A stretch of 64,000 bases of DNA from Stutzerimonas stutzeri (GCF_024448955.1 NZ_JAMOIH010000006.1:206777-270776); one strand, 5' to 3'. Shown: positions 44,201 to 55,326, numbered from the stretch's first letter. Notes: generated by a model from the letters alone, not told the origin. Program-made: numbers and translations.

Positions 44201-45352
44201 CTAGCGAAAGCGCCTTTGCGCGTGCAGCACCGCCAGCAGGAATACCGCGGCCGCAAAGCCGTACAGCAGCGCCAGACTTCCATTCTGAAACAGCCAAGAC
44301 CCCAACACCGGGCCGGTGGCCATGCCCATGAAACGGAAGAAGTTGTAGCTGCCAACGGCGGTGGCGCGGTTGCGCGGGTAAAGGTCCATCAGCAGGCTGG
44401 TCTGCACCGGCAGCGACAGACCGAGAAACAGCCCGAAGGCGCTCACCGCCACGACAAGCGCCGCGAGCGACCACTGCGCAACGGCGAGGAACAGCAGCAA
44501 ACTGAGGGCATTCAACCCGGCCGTCACCAGCAACGTCGGGCGTGCCCGCCAGCGTCCCAGTAACCGACCGCCAGCGAAGCTGCCGATTACCACGGCAATC
44601 GACAGCGGCAGGAAGACCAAGCCCTTTTCGCTGGCGCTAAGGCCGTAGCTCGTGTCCAGCACACGCGGCATGAACACCAGGTAATTGTAGAAGGCGTAGT
44701 ACTGCACGAAGCTCAGCAGCATGATCGCCAGCCCCTGATGGTTGCGCAGCACATCCAGATAGTCGGCGGGATGGAAGGCCTTTGACGTGGCCCCGGCCGG
44801 GCGCGTTTCCTGAAGCCAGATGGCATTGGTCAGCAATGCGGCGGCGCCGACCACCGCCAGCAGCAGAAACACGAAATGGAAATCCAGGTGCTCGCCGACG
44901 AAGCCGCCAACTACCGGACCGACCACCGGCCCCAGCGCCACCATCATCTGAAACGAGCCCATCGCCCGGCCACGCTCCGCCCCTTCGAAACGATCACCAA
45001 TGACCGTGACCGCCACCACCGCACCGGCGGCGATACCCACCGCCTGCAGCGCGCGAAACACCAGCAGCGTCTCGATATTCGGCGCCAGGAAGCAGCCCAG
45101 CGAAGCGCCGACATAGATCGCCAACCCCGCCAGCAGCGTGCGCTTGCGACCTCGACGGTCGACCAGCGGGCCGTAGACGATCTGCATGAACGCCAGCACG
45201 AAGGTGAAGATCGAGATGCTGAGATTGATCATCAGCGGCGTAGTCGCCAGCGCCGCTCCCAGCTCCGGCAGAATCGGCGCGTAGACGGTCTGGGTGAACG
45301 GCCCGAGGAACGCGGCGAAAGCCACCATGAAGGTCAGCAGGCGTGGGCTCAT
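44201..45352 (-). CDS. MFS drug-resistance-type transporter
   Basis: Major facilitator of 383 residues with 12 predicted membrane helices. It has motif A (GPLVDRRGRKRT) after helix 2 and antiporter motif C-like GPVVGPVVGGFVG in helix 5, which mark drug:H+ antiporters of the Bcr/CflA or DHA type. Substrate unknown. The stop of the upstream oxaloacetate decarboxylase lies 35 bp away on the same strand, so the two may share a transcript. Confidence 0.82.
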   Translation of the reverse strand: MSPRLLTFMVAFAAFLGPFTQTVYAPILPELGAALATTPLMINLSISIFTFVLAFMQIVYGPLVDRRGRKRTLLAGLAIYVGASLGCFLAPNIETLLVFRALQAVGIAAGAVVAVTVIGDRFEGAERGRAMGSFQMMVALGPVVGPVVGGFVGEHLDFHFVFLLLAVVGAAALLTNAIWLQETRPAGATSKAFHPADYLDVLRNHQGLAIMLLSFVQYYAFYNYLVFMPRVLDTSYGLSASEKGLVFLPLSIAVVIGSFAGGRLLGRWRARPTLLVTAGLNALSLLLFLAVAQWSLAALVVAVSAFGLFLGLSLPVQTSLLMDLYPRNRATAVGSYNFFRFMGMATGPVLGSWLFQNGSLALLYGFAAAVFLLAVLHAQRRFR

Positions 45353-45387
45353 TGAATTCCCCGAGCGATGGATGAGCGGCGCAGCGG

Positions 45388-46251
45388 TTATTCCTTGACT
45401 TGCATGAAGTCTTCGGCCCAGGCCATGTATTCGTCGGCGGTCGAGTATTTGACCGAGAGCTGCGATGCGTTGAGGTCCGATGCGTCGATCTGACGTTGTT
45501 CGCGCAGGCAGTCGTAGGTCGCCTTGATCGCCGCGAAGTAGGCGGCGTGACCGTTGACCACGATGCGCACGCCGAGCGCAGCCAGCCGCTCGTTGTCACG
45601 CAGGCGTGGGTTGCCATAGGTCACCAGCATCAACGGCACGCTGAGTTTTTCCGCAACCTGCTCGAGCTGCTCGAAATCCTCAATGCCGACCAGGCAGATG
45701 CCATCGGCACCCGCCGCCTCGTAGGCCTGGACCCGGGCGATCACCTCTTCCAGGCCGATCACGCCGGCGTTGGTGCGGGCGATGATGGCGAGCGCGGGGT
45801 CGATACGCGCTTCGAGCGCCGCCTGGATCTTGCCGACCGCCTCGAACATGCCGATCAGGTCCGTGGATTTGCGGCCGAATTTGGCTGGCAGCAGGGTGTC
45901 CTCGATGGTCAGCGCGGCGATTCCGGCGCGCTCCAGCTCGACCACCGTGCGCATCACATTGAGCGCGTTGCCGTAGCCGTGATCGGCGTCAGCGATGATC
46001 GGCAGGCGCGACACGCGGCCAATGCGAGTGGCCTGCTCGACGAACTCGCTCAGGGTGATCAGCGCGAAATCCGGTGCCGCCAACACCTGCAGCGAGGCGA
46101 CCGAGCCGCCGAGAATGCCGACTTCGAATTCAAGGTCGGCAGCGATGCGCGCCGACATCGGGTCGAACACTGAAGCGGTGTGGTAACAGCGGTTAGACGC
46201 CAGCAATTGGCGGAATTCGTTGCGCAAGGTGTGATGTGAAATTCTTTGCAT
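45388..46251 (-). CDS. Oxaloacetate decarboxylase (PEP mutase superfamily)
   Basis: A 287-residue enzyme of the isocitrate lyase/PEP mutase fold, the length of the characterised P. aeruginosa PA4872-type oxaloacetate decarboxylases. Key segments: [16 protein letters not shown] (metal site), [11 protein letters not shown] (gating-loop variant, in place of the CG-H motif of isocitrate lyase) and [15 protein letters not shown]. It converts oxaloacetate to pyruvate and CO2. The ATG at 46251 is the conserved start; the frame continues upstream without coding character. Confidence 0.85.
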   Translation of the reverse strand: MQRISHHTLRNEFRQLLASNRCYHTASVFDPMSARIAADLEFEVGILGGSVASLQVLAAPDFALITLSEFVEQATRIGRVSRLPIIADADHGYGNALNVMRTVVELERAGIAALTIEDTLLPAKFGRKSTDLIGMFEAVGKIQAALEARIDPALAIIARTNAGVIGLEEVIARVQAYEAAGADGICLVGIEDFEQLEQVAEKLSVPLMLVTYGNPRLRDNERLAALGVRIVVNGHAAYFAAIKATYDCLREQRQIDASDLNASQLSVKYSTADEYMAWAEDFMQVKE

Positions 46252-46346
46252 GATTTTTCCTGAATAAAGCACGCAAGGGTCGAGTCGCCCTTGTTGGTCG
46301 ATGTTGGAAGCTACGCGGAAGGCCCGGCGGCACATCCGCGGCGTAA

Positions 46347-47219
46347 TCAGAGCTGGGGACGCGGTGCGCGCCCCTGCACCCAGGCCATGCATAGGCCGCT
46401 GGCAATGATGATAGTCATGCCCAGGATCGCGCCGAGATCCGGCACGTGGCCGAAGGCGAAGAAGCCCACGACACCGGCGAAGATGATCTGCGCATAGGTA
46501 AAGGGGGCCAGGGTCGCCGCGCTGGCGAAACGGAACGCATTGGTCAGCAGCAGGTGGCCGCTCATCGCCATGGCGCCGAGCGCGGCCATCAGCAAGGCGT
46601 CGTGCAGGGTCGGTGTCTGCCAATTGAAAATCACCAGCACGCTCATCACCAGACTACCGACCACACTGGTGAGGAAATTGCTGGTCACCGGGTGGTCGGT
46701 GGCGCTGAGCCGACGCGTAACCAGCTGGTAGAGCGTGAAACTGACCGCTGCGCCGAACGGCAGCAGGATCGCCGGAGTGAACAGCGCCCCGCCCGGCCGC
46801 ACGATGATCATCACCCCGATCAGCCCGCAACCCACCGCCAGCCACTGGCTGCGGCTGACGTGTTCGCCCAGTAACGCAGAGGCGATGGTCACCAGCAACG
46901 GCGTCAGAAAGATCACCGCCGTGGCCTCGGCCAGCGGGATGAAACTCAGGCCGCTGATGAACAGCATGCTCACGCTCACCAGACTCAAGCCACGGCATAG
47001 CTGCAATCCGGGCCGCAGCGTATGGAAGACGCGGCGCCCCATGCGCGGCGCGAACAGCGCGGCCATCAGCACCGTCTGCGCCATGTAGCGCGCCCAAATG
47101 ACCAGGAACACCGGATAAAGCAGCGTCAGGTGCTTGGACAGCCCATCGTGCGTGGCAAGGACCAGGCACGAGACGAGAATGAGCAGGACGCCGAGCAACG
47201 GCTGGTGTGAATTGTTCAA
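46347..47219 (-). CDS. EamA-family (DMT) transporter
   Basis: Drug/metabolite transporter of 290 residues with ten helices in two EamA repeats (about 8-140 and 155-285; repeat signatures HDGLSKHL and [18 protein letters not shown]). Substrate unknown, likely an amino acid or metabolite exporter. Leftward orientation with the oxaloacetate decarboxylase 95 bp downstream. Confidence 0.82.
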   Translation of the reverse strand: MNNSHQPLLGVLLILVSCLVLATHDGLSKHLTLLYPVFLVIWARYMAQTVLMAALFAPRMGRRVFHTLRPGLQLCRGLSLVSVSMLFISGLSFIPLAEATAVIFLTPLLVTIASALLGEHVSRSQWLAVGCGLIGVMIIVRPGGALFTPAILLPFGAAVSFTLYQLVTRRLSATDHPVTSNFLTSVVGSLVMSVLVIFNWQTPTLHDALLMAALGAMAMSGHLLLTNAFRFASAATLAPFTYAQIIFAGVVGFFAFGHVPDLGAILGMTIIIASGLCMAWVQGRAPRPQL

Positions 47220-47481
47220 AGAAAAGACCAGAGGGATAGCTAGCTAACTAACGATGAATTATGCCCGCAAAACGCGATGACGTCAGTCGCGACTTGGCGT
47301 CGGCCGACCGCCTGCCGCTTGCGCCGATGCCATTCGAGACGACAGCGACACGGCCGCGTCATCTGCGACATTGCGCCGCCACGTCCTTCGTCGCCTGGCT
47401 CACCCCTGCTCTGCCGATCGCGTATGATCGCCGGCCCGTTGCAGGTCGCACAGCCGGCCCGAGCCCGTTCGAGTACCCCAG

Positions 47482-47982
47482 ATGTTCAAGTTGAGAGCGA
47501 TGCAGGCGCGCGATATTCCTGCCGTGATGTCGATTCAGGAAGAATCCTATGCCGCCGAAGTTCTTGAAGACGAAGCGGTGATCCGCGCCCGTCTTACGGC
47601 GTGCCCGCAATTGGCCTGGGTCGCCGAAGATGCCCTTGGCGTCTGCGCCTACCTCTTCGCCTACCATTCGCGCGTCGGCAAGGTGACCCCGCTGGACGGC
47701 GAGTTCCAGTCCCACGCCGAAGCCGATTGCCTCTACCTGCACGACCTCGCCGTGTCCCGCCGCGCCAGCGGTCGCGGCATCGGCCCGGCGCTGGTGCAGA
47801 AGAATCTGGAACAGGCCCGAACCCAGCAGCTGCGTTATTCGGCACTGGTTTCGGTACAGGATTCAGAAGCGTTCTGGGCGCGCCTCGGCTACGCCGCGCA
47901 TGACGAACTGGATCAGCCGCAGGCCAACAATCTGGCCAGCTATCAGATCCCCGCCGTATACATGGTGCGTGCGCTGCATTGA
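47482..47982 (+). CDS. GNAT-family N-acetyltransferase
   Basis: Acetyltransferase-fold protein of 166 residues with the acetyl-CoA signature DLAVSRRASGRGIGPALVQ and C-terminal strand ALVSVQDSEAFWARLGY. Substrate unknown. A TATGAT hexamer at 47423 may be its -10. The family call is firm, the function open. Confidence 0.8.
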   Translation: MFKLRAMQARDIPAVMSIQEESYAAEVLEDEAVIRARLTACPQLAWVAEDALGVCAYLFAYHSRVGKVTPLDGEFQSHAEADCLYLHDLAVSRRASGRGIGPALVQKNLEQARTQQLRYSALVSVQDSEAFWARLGYAAHDELDQPQANNLASYQIPAVYMVRALH

Positions 47983-48120
47983 ACGAAGCGGCACAGCTGC
48001 AAGTTGCAAGTTGCAAGCGCCAGTAAAAGCAGAAGCCCAGAGCTGACCTGGTAATACCGTTTACTTAGGAGAAACGCGCCCTAAGTTGCGCGCTGTTTCT
48101 GCCGAAGCAAACCCGCTGTC

Positions 48121-48199
48121 CGTAGGAGCGAGGGGGACGCCGAGTCCTTGCTCGCGAACCCAGGCCACGCAAACGCTTCGCGAGCAAGCTCGCTCCTAC
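48121..48199. repeat. Pair of inverted REP-type palindromes
   Basis: GTAGGAGCGAG...CTTGCTCGCGAA (left, with an 11-bp interruption) and TTCGCGAGCAAGCTCGCTCCTAC (right) are convergent copies of the common pseudomonad REP sequence, separated by about 20 bp (a REPIN-like pair). Located between the GNAT gene and amn. Confidence 0.85.
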
Positions 48200-48218
48200 A
48201 GGCAGGGCCGTTACGCCA

Positions 48219-49691
48219 TTACCGGAACGGCGGTTCGTCGAAGCTGCGCAGCTTGCGCGAGTGCAGCGAGTTGAGCTGATTACGCAGCAAGTCGAGCGCG
48301 GCGATGCCGATCTTCAGGTGCTGGGTCACGGCGCGCTCATAGAAGGCATTGGCCGAGCCCGGCAACTTGATTTCACTGTGCAGCGGCTTGTCCGACACGC
48401 ATAGCAACGTCCCGTAAGGCACACGCAGGCGATAGCCCTGAGCGGCGATGGTGCCGCTTTCCATGTCCACCGCCACGGCTCGCGACAGGTTGATCAGCGG
48501 CCGTTCCTGCGCCCAGCGCAGCTCCCAATTACGGTCGTCGTACGTCAGCACGGTGCCGGTGCGCAAACGCCGCTTGAGCGCCTCGCCCTTGTCGCCAGTG
48601 ACCTGCGCGGCGGCCTCTTGCAGCGCCTGCTGCACCTCGGCCAGTGCCGGCAGCGGAATATGCGGCGGCAGCACCCGGTCGAGAATGCCATCGCGGCGCA
48701 TATAAGCGTGGGCCAGCACGTAGTCGCCGATCGACTGCGACTGCCGCAATCCGCCGCAGTGGCCGATCATCAGCCAGCAATGGGGGCGCAGCACGGCGAG
48801 GTGGTCGGTGATGTTCTTGGCGTTCGAAGGCCCGACGCCGATGTTGACCAGGGTGACGCCGTCGCCATCCTCGGCGATCAGGTGGTAGGCCGGCATCTGG
48901 TAGCGGTGCCAGAGCACGCCGCCGATGACCGCCTGAGCCTCGCCCTCTTCCATGCCGCGCTCGATGATGATGTTGCCCGGTAGCACCATGCGCACGAAAC
49001 GGGTGTCGTCGCGCAGCATGTCGAGGCCATGGCGGATGAACTGATCGACGTAACGGTGATAGTTGGTCAGCAAGATCCACGGCTGCACATGCCGCCAGTC
49101 GCTGCCGGTGTAATGCACCAGCCGACGCAACGAAAAATCCATCCGCGCCCCGTCGAACAGCGCCAGCGGATAGGGATCGGCGTGCTCCCAGTCATAGAGC
49201 CCGTCGGCGATGTCGTCGGTAGCGGCCGACAGATCGGTGCTGGGAAATACCCGCGCCAGCTCAGCTGCGGTCACACCGGAGCCGGCCAGCTCGTCGCCCT
49301 GCTCGATTACATAGGGATAGGGAATGTTGCGGTCGCTGATTCCGACTTCCACCTTCACGCCAAAGTCATGCATCAACGGCTGCAGCTGATCGAGCAGATA
49401 ACTGCGAAACGCCGCCGGATGAGTCACCGTAACGCTGTAGACGCCCGGCGCCTGCACCTTGGCATAGGCGCGGGTCGAAGCCGGAACTTCGCCATGGCAT
49501 TCGTAGGTCAAGCGCAGTTCGGGATAGCGAAACGACGCACGCTCGGACGCACTCGGCTCGCTGCGGCTGGCCACGTAACGCTTCAGCGCCTGGTGCAATG
49601 AAGCGGTGGCGTGCTCATGCAACTCGGCAAGATGGTCCACCGCCGCTTCGGCGCTGGTGGCAACGCGAAAGGCTTCGCCTGCTGGAGTCAT
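48219..49691 (-). CDS. amn: AMP nucleosidase
   Basis: AMP nucleosidase of 490 residues, hydrolysing AMP to adenine and ribose 5-phosphate in the cytosol. It has an N-terminal AMP-nucleosidase domain (about 1-170) and a nucleoside-phosphorylase fold with VNIGVGPSNAKNITDHLA, MIGHCGGLRQSQ and VDMESGTIAAQG. Length and C-terminus (SLHSRKLRSFDEPPFR) match the family. The ATG at 49691 with AAGGA upstream is preferred over the ATG at 49721. Confidence 0.92.
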   Translation of the reverse strand: MTPAGEAFRVATSAEAAVDHLAELHEHATASLHQALKRYVASRSEPSASERASFRYPELRLTYECHGEVPASTRAYAKVQAPGVYSVTVTHPAAFRSYLLDQLQPLMHDFGVKVEVGISDRNIPYPYVIEQGDELAGSGVTAAELARVFPSTDLSAATDDIADGLYDWEHADPYPLALFDGARMDFSLRRLVHYTGSDWRHVQPWILLTNYHRYVDQFIRHGLDMLRDDTRFVRMVLPGNIIIERGMEEGEAQAVIGGVLWHRYQMPAYHLIAEDGDGVTLVNIGVGPSNAKNITDHLAVLRPHCWLMIGHCGGLRQSQSIGDYVLAHAYMRRDGILDRVLPPHIPLPALAEVQQALQEAAAQVTGDKGEALKRRLRTGTVLTYDDRNWELRWAQERPLINLSRAVAVDMESGTIAAQGYRLRVPYGTLLCVSDKPLHSEIKLPGSANAFYERAVTQHLKIGIAALDLLRNQLNSLHSRKLRSFDEPPFR

Positions 49692-49841
49692 GGTGGTTTC
49701 CTTGTTCAGTCGTTGAAACATCTTGCCTGCTGTTCGATGACAGCGGTAGCGGCAACGCCCGACTGTTTATCGGCGAGCATGCAGGTAGCACTGCCGTCCC
49801 TTACACCCGCTCTCCCATGGCGCCGCATCGCTGCGGCTCAG

Positions 49842-51491
49842 TCAGTCGATAAACGGCGCACTCCTCGCCAACAACGCCGTGACATCCAGCCCTCTCGGCA
49901 AGGTGCCGAATACCCGCCCGCGACCTTCCAGGCGACTGGCGATGAACGCATCCGAAACCGCCGCGTTACCCGCTTCGAGCAGTAGCTTGGCCTGCAGCGC
50001 AACCGCCACATCTTCGGTGAGCTTTCGGGCGCGGTACTGGATGTCGTCGGTGTCGCTGAATGCAGCTTGCAGCCGCTGGATATGCCTTTGAAGTCGTGCA
50101 TCGCCGTGGCCGTCGCCGAGTTCGGCGAATAGCACTTCGAGCACGCCTGGCTCTTTCGACAGGGCGCGCAATACGTCGAGGCATTGCACGTTGCCGGAGC
50201 CTTCCCAGATGGAGTTGACGGGCGCCTCGCGGTACAGCCGCGGCAGAATGGTCTCTTCGACGTAGCCGGCGCCGCCGAGGCATTCGCTGGCTTCGGCGAT
50301 CATTTCCGGCGCGCGCTTGCAGATCCAATATTTGCCGACCGCGGTGACCAGGCGGGCAAACCTGGCTTCGTGCTCGTCCTGCAGATTATCCAGCGCGCGG
50401 CCCATGCGCATGGTCAGCGCCAGCGCGGCTTCGCTTTCCAGGGCGAGATCGGCCAGCACGTTGCGCATCAGCGGCTGTTCGATCAGCGCCCGGCCGCCGA
50501 CATGGCGATGCGTGCAGTGGTGCATGGCCTGGGTCAGCGCCTGACGCATCAGCGAGCTGGAGCCGATCATGCAGTCGAAGCGGGTCATGCCGACCATTTC
50601 GATGATGGTCGGCACGCCGCGCCCTTCCTCGCCGATCATCCAGGCCAGGGCGCCGCGGTATTCAACTTCACTGGACGCGTTAGCCCAGTTGCCGAGCTTG
50701 TTCTTCAGTCGCTGGATATAGAACTGGTTGCGGCTGCCGTCGGGGCGATGGCGCGGCAGCAGAAAACAGGACAGGCCCTGGTCGGTCTGCGCCAGGGTCA
50801 GAAAGGCGTCGCACATAGGCGCCGAGCAGAACCATTTATGCCCGACCAGCTCGTAGGCCTGTCCCGGGCCGCTCGCGCCGACCGGATAAGCGCGAGTGGT
50901 ATTGGCACGCACGTCGGTGCCGCCCTGCTTCTCGGTCATGGCCATGCCGATGGTCGCGCCGGTCTTTTGCATCACAGGCAGGTTGCGTGGGTCATATTCG
51001 GTCGCCAGTACGCTGGGTAGCCATTGCTCGGCGATGTCCGGCTGTAGCCTCAGCGCCGGCACGCTGGCGAAGGTCATGGTCAACGGGCAACTGCTGCCGG
51101 CCTCGGCCTGGTTGTGCAAATACATCAGCCCCGCGCGGGCGACATGGGCACCGGGTTGCGGGTCTGTCCAGGGCAGCGATGGGATGCCGTGGGCGATGGC
51201 CGCGTGCATCAGCTCGTGATAGGCGGGATGGAACTCCACCAGATCGATGCGATGACCATAGCGGTCATGGCTCTTGAAGACCGGTTTGTTCTCATTGGCG
51301 AGAAAGCCTGCAGCCATCAGTGGCCCGCCCGCCAGCGCGCCATAGGCATCCAGCCGCGATTCGGCCCAGCTGCCCTGGTAACGATGGACCCATTGCTGCA
51401 ATGGCAGATCGAGACGGTACAGGTTGGCGCCATCGAGTGACGGCACCTGGTTCAGCACCTCGTGGGTTTCAGCGTACGGGTGCAGGCTCAT
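49842..51491 (-). CDS. aidB: AidB-type acyl-CoA dehydrogenase-like flavoprotein
   Basis: A 549-residue flavoprotein of the AidB group, related to isovaleryl-CoA dehydrogenase and linked in E. coli to the adaptive response to alkylation damage. Features: MTEKQGGTDVR (FAD-loop), EEGRGVPTIIEMVGMTR, ECLGGAGYVEE, and IWEGSGNVQ followed by a C-terminal DNA-binding-like region. It precedes amn on the minus strand, separated by about 150 bp. Confidence 0.88.
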   Translation of the reverse strand: MSLHPYAETHEVLNQVPSLDGANLYRLDLPLQQWVHRYQGSWAESRLDAYGALAGGPLMAAGFLANENKPVFKSHDRYGHRIDLVEFHPAYHELMHAAIAHGIPSLPWTDPQPGAHVARAGLMYLHNQAEAGSSCPLTMTFASVPALRLQPDIAEQWLPSVLATEYDPRNLPVMQKTGATIGMAMTEKQGGTDVRANTTRAYPVGASGPGQAYELVGHKWFCSAPMCDAFLTLAQTDQGLSCFLLPRHRPDGSRNQFYIQRLKNKLGNWANASSEVEYRGALAWMIGEEGRGVPTIIEMVGMTRFDCMIGSSSLMRQALTQAMHHCTHRHVGGRALIEQPLMRNVLADLALESEAALALTMRMGRALDNLQDEHEARFARLVTAVGKYWICKRAPEMIAEASECLGGAGYVEETILPRLYREAPVNSIWEGSGNVQCLDVLRALSKEPGVLEVLFAELGDGHGDARLQRHIQRLQAAFSDTDDIQYRARKLTEDVAVALQAKLLLEAGNAAVSDAFIASRLEGRGRVFGTLPRGLDVTALLARSAPFID

Positions 51492-51701
51492 GGCGATCTC
51501 CTCGGCAGGCGAAGTGGCGACGACCTGATTGAAGATGCGTTCTCAGCGCTCTTCACAGTTCGCCGGGTCGATGCGAGCCGGCATCTGGTCGGCCCACGAG
51601 AAGAAGTGAAGCACGCATGTTTGCATGGAAAAAGCGGGGTTTCAGCCAAACCACGCGCGCAAACCCGCACGGCACGGTAACTGGATGACGGGCGGAAGCG
51701 C

Positions 51702-53642
51702 TCAGATAATCTGTAGCGGCACGCGCACCTGGAAATGAGTCCCGCGGCCAGGCGTGGATTGGCAGGAAATACTGCCGCCCTGCAGCTCGACCAGCTGCCG
51801 GCATAGCGAAAGGCCAATGCCCAGGCCGCCGTAGGGTCGAGTCATGCTGCCGTCGAGCTGGCGGAAGTATTGATAAAGCGAGCCATCGGCCGGCGCTTCG
51901 AAACCCACGCCGGTATCGATCACGTCCACCGCCAGAACGAACCCGGATTCCTCGTCATGCCCGGCCAGCGCCAGCGTCACGCTGCCCGTCACGGTGAACT
52001 TGATGGCGTTGTCGAGCAGATAGCCAAGGCTCTGTTTCAGCTTGCCGGCATCGCCCACCAGGATACGAGGCAGCTCGTTGCTGGTTTCGACCGAGAAGGT
52101 CAATCCACGCTTAGTCGCACGGGCGCCGTAGATCACGTCCAGCTCGTCGATCAAGGCGCGCACCCCGAACGACTCGTTGCGCAGCTGCAACTTGCCAGCC
52201 TGCAGTTCGGTCAGCGCAAGAATGTCATTGACCAATCGCATCATGTCGCGCGCCGAGCCGGTTGCGATGCGCTGGTACTGTTCCAGCTCGCCACTCAGTT
52301 CCAGCGTTCGCATCAAGTCGAGGCTGCCAAGAACGCCGTGCATCGGCGTGCGCAATTCATGGGTTACGTTGGCCAGAAACTGATCCTTGAGTCGGTTGCT
52401 TTCGGCCAGTTCCCGGTTCATTTCCTCAAGTTTGCGACCTGTCTCCTGCAGCACCTTGGCGCGCTCTTCCTTCATCGCATTGATGCGGTCGGCCAATGCC
52501 AGCGACAGCAGCGCCACCTCGATCGCGGAGCCGATCTGCCCGGCATACATGGTGAAGAAGTTGTGCGGCAGATAGCCCAGGACCATTAGGGTGTTGATCT
52601 GCCCACCGACCAGAAAGGTCGTCCAGGCAATCATGAAATAGCGCGCGACCCGCATGCCGCGGTACCAGGCAACGCTACCAGCGACGAAGATGACCAGGAT
52701 GAACCAGAGCGCCATGAACGTCGCCAACCGCAGCGCCAGCGCATAACTGGCGGTCAGCGACAACACCATGGTCAGCGCGCCTAACCCCACCAACATCAAT
52801 AACGCAGTGTCGATCCAGGGGCTGTGCTTGTTCGTGTGCAGGAAACTACGGGCGAACTGGCAACCGAAGACGCCCGCAGCGCCGATCAGGAACGGTGTCG
52901 AGACATTGGCCCACCACGGCGAATCCGGCCACAGAAACTGGACGCCCAGCCCATTGACCGAGACCTGATACAGGCCGAACGAGGCGATATAGAAGATGTA
53001 ATAGAGATAACTGCGATCACGCACGCTGAGGAAGATGAACAGGTTGTAGACCAGCATCACCAGCAGCGCGCCGTAGATGATCGCCAGCATGTAGATGTGT
53101 GCCGACTGGGCTTCCAGATAAGCCGCTGGCGCCCACAGGGTCAACGGAACCTGGATCGAACCCTGGCTTTCCAGCCGCAGGTAGATTCGCTGCGGCTGAT
53201 TGGGCGGCAGTTCCAGCTCGAATAAATGATTGCGGTGCTGGATCTGCCGCTCGCCGAAAGGCAGCGCGTCACCACTCGCTTGCGCCAGACGGTAGCCGCC
53301 CTGGCCGTCGGGCAGATACAGATCCAGATGATCCAGCGGCGGATAGGCCAGCTCCAGCCACCATCGTCCAGGCCCATGGGGTCGATCGGTTCGGTAATGC
53401 AGGTCGATGCGCAGCCAGAACGCCGAACGCGAATAACCGGCGTTGAGCACGTACTCGTCATGACGGACGAATTGCCCGGCCGCGTCGCGTGCGAGCACCT
53501 CCTCGATGCTGGCGTCCCGCTCAGGATCTTCCAGCACGGCCACGACCTGACCCAGCGGAAGACGCCGGGTTTTATCGTCAAAGTCGACAGCGCCGGCCAA
53601 TGCCGGCAGCAGACTGAATAGGAACAACAATATCTGGCGCAT
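51702..53642 (-). CDS. 7TM-DISM sensor histidine kinase
   Basis: Sensor kinase of 646 residues from the ATG at 53642. Signal peptide 1-18; periplasmic 7TMR-DISMED2 domain (about 25-165, carbohydrate-binding-like, with WLRIDLHYRT and WWLELAYPPLDHLDLY); seven membrane helices (about 175-395); coiled coil (KEERAKVLQETGRKLEEM); HisKA with the phospho-acceptor in NVTHELRTP; HATPase_c ending FQVRVPLQII. It lacks a receiver domain. It resembles the RetS/LadS class of signalling proteins but is not the same as either by layout. Partner regulator not adjacent. Confidence 0.82.
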   Translation of the reverse strand: MRQILLFLFSLLPALAGAVDFDDKTRRLPLGQVVAVLEDPERDASIEEVLARDAAGQFVRHDEYVLNAGYSRSAFWLRIDLHYRTDRPHGPGRWWLELAYPPLDHLDLYLPDGQGGYRLAQASGDALPFGERQIQHRNHLFELELPPNQPQRIYLRLESQGSIQVPLTLWAPAAYLEAQSAHIYMLAIIYGALLVMLVYNLFIFLSVRDRSYLYYIFYIASFGLYQVSVNGLGVQFLWPDSPWWANVSTPFLIGAAGVFGCQFARSFLHTNKHSPWIDTALLMLVGLGALTMVLSLTASYALALRLATFMALWFILVIFVAGSVAWYRGMRVARYFMIAWTTFLVGGQINTLMVLGYLPHNFFTMYAGQIGSAIEVALLSLALADRINAMKEERAKVLQETGRKLEEMNRELAESNRLKDQFLANVTHELRTPMHGVLGSLDLMRTLELSGELEQYQRIATGSARDMMRLVNDILALTELQAGKLQLRNESFGVRALIDELDVIYGARATKRGLTFSVETSNELPRILVGDAGKLKQSLGYLLDNAIKFTVTGSVTLALAGHDEESGFVLAVDVIDTGVGFEAPADGSLYQYFRQLDGSMTRPYGGLGIGLSLCRQLVELQGGSISCQSTPGRGTHFQVRVPLQII

Positions 53643-53879
53643 AACTGCGGACGCCCCGCCGAGCGCGCCAGGAGAACCCGGCTCCCCTGTTACCTGCGCG
53701 ACTCGAAATGGGTGGCACTTTAGCATGATCCGGCAGACCGGCACGCCACGTTCTGCTGGCGTCATACCGCACGCACCAGGGTCGCCCAGGCAAGCCGCAC
53801 GGGTCGATTGGTGATAAGCTCGCACGCCTTAAATCTGGCTGCCTAGCGCCATCACACTCTGTATTCGGGGAACTCATTG

Positions 53880-54674
53880 ATGTCCGGCCCTTGCTCCCGT
53901 CCTGTCGTTCTCTGCCTTTCCGGCCACGACCCGAGCGGGGGCGCCGGGTTGCAGGCGGACATCGAGGCGCTGATCGCCCAGGGTTGTCACGCAGCCCCGG
54001 CCGTCACCGCGCTGACCGTGCAGGACACCGTCGACGTGTCTGATTTCCGTGTACTGGATCGCGACTGGGTGTTGGCTCAGGCCCACGCCGTGATCGCCGA
54101 TCTGCCGGTTGCCGCAGTCAAACTGGGCATGCTCGGCTCGGTGGAAATGGTCGAGACCGTCATTGAAATCATGCAGAAACTGCCCGGCGTGCCATTGGTT
54201 TGCGACCCGGTGCTGCGTGCCGGCGGCGGCGGCGCGCTGGGCAAGGACGAAGTTGGCTATGCCATGCGCGAGCGGCTTTTCCCCGTATCGACCATCGCAA
54301 CCCCGAACCTGCCGGAAGCGCGAATTCTCGCCGGACTGCCCGAAGGCAGCGCCGATGAATGCGCGGAGAAACTGCTGCCCTACATTCGCTACCTGCTGAT
54401 CACCGGCGGACATGGCGATGAGACCGAAGTGCACAACCGCCTGTATTCACGCGACGGCGGTCGTCATGACTTCAGCTGTCAGCGCCTGCCGGGCAGCTAT
54501 CACGGTTCCGGCTGCACCCTGGCCAGCGCGCTCGCGGGCCGTCTGGCTCTTGGCGAAAACATCGTCAGCGCCGTGAAGTCCGCCCTGGATTACACTTGGC
54601 GCACGTTGCGCGATGCCGAAGCGCCGGGTCGCGGGCAATACATTCCCCGTCGCCTGCCGCTGGATCTGGCCTGA
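53880..54674 (+). CDS. thiD: Hydroxymethylpyrimidine phosphate kinase
   Basis: ThiD, 264 residues, phosphorylating HMP and HMP-P for thiamine synthesis. PfkB/ribokinase fold with [17 protein letters not shown] near the start, [10 protein letters not shown], and the catalytic [12 protein letters not shown] with the general base Asp region. ATG at 53880 has GGGGAA upstream. ThiE follows 14 bp later. Confidence 0.95.
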   Translation: MSGPCSRPVVLCLSGHDPSGGAGLQADIEALIAQGCHAAPAVTALTVQDTVDVSDFRVLDRDWVLAQAHAVIADLPVAAVKLGMLGSVEMVETVIEIMQKLPGVPLVCDPVLRAGGGGALGKDEVGYAMRERLFPVSTIATPNLPEARILAGLPEGSADECAEKLLPYIRYLLITGGHGDETEVHNRLYSRDGGRHDFSCQRLPGSYHGSGCTLASALAGRLALGENIVSAVKSALDYTWRTLRDAEAPGRGQYIPRRLPLDLA

Positions 54675-54687
54675 TTGGAGGATTGCC

Positions 54688-55326
54688 ATGAAAGGCACCG
54701 AGTTGCGCGGTCTCTACGCCATCACCGACAGCAAGCTGCTGGCCGATGGGCGCCTGCTGCCGTACGCCGAAGCCGCGTTGAAGGGCGGCGCGCGCCTGCT
54801 GCAATACCGCGACAAATCCGATGACGCGGCCCGGCGCCTACGCGAAGCCGAAGCATTGCGCGACCTCTGCCATCGCCATGGCGCGCAACTGATCATCAAC
54901 GACGATGCCGAACTGGCCGCACGCCTCGACGTCGGCCTGCATCTGGGCCAGGGAGACGGCTCGCTGTCCGCTGCCCGCGCCCTGCTCGGCCGGCGGGCGA
55001 TCATTGGCGCGACCTGCCATGCGCGGCTGGACCTGGCCGAACAGGCAATCGACGAAGGGGCAAGCTATGTCGCCTTCGGCAGATTCTTCGATTCCAATAC
55101 CAAACCCGGCGCCCCGGCCGCCACCCCGGAAATGCTCGAACAGGCACGCCAGCGTTTCAGCCAACCGATCACCGTGATCGGCGGCGTGACCATGGAGAAC
55201 GCACCTGACCTGATCGCTCGCGGCGCCAGCCTCGTTGCCGTGGTGCATGCGCTGTTTGCAGCGGACTCGGCCAGTGAGGTCGAACGCCGCGCGCGGGCAT
55301 TCAGCGAGCTCTTCGCCGGTAACTGA
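54688..55326 (+). CDS. thiE: Thiamine-phosphate synthase
   Basis: ThiE, 212 residues, coupling HMP-PP with thiazole phosphate to thiamine phosphate. TIM barrel with [11 protein letters not shown] (pyrophosphate-binding), [30 protein letters not shown] and [11 protein letters not shown]. Ribosome site GGAGG six bases before ATG. Operon with thiD; hemL follows 70 bp downstream. Confidence 0.95.
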   Translation: MKGTELRGLYAITDSKLLADGRLLPYAEAALKGGARLLQYRDKSDDAARRLREAEALRDLCHRHGAQLIINDDAELAARLDVGLHLGQGDGSLSAARALLGRRAIIGATCHARLDLAEQAIDEGASYVAFGRFFDSNTKPGAPAATPEMLEQARQRFSQPITVIGGVTMENAPDLIARGASLVAVVHALFAADSASEVERRARAFSELFAGN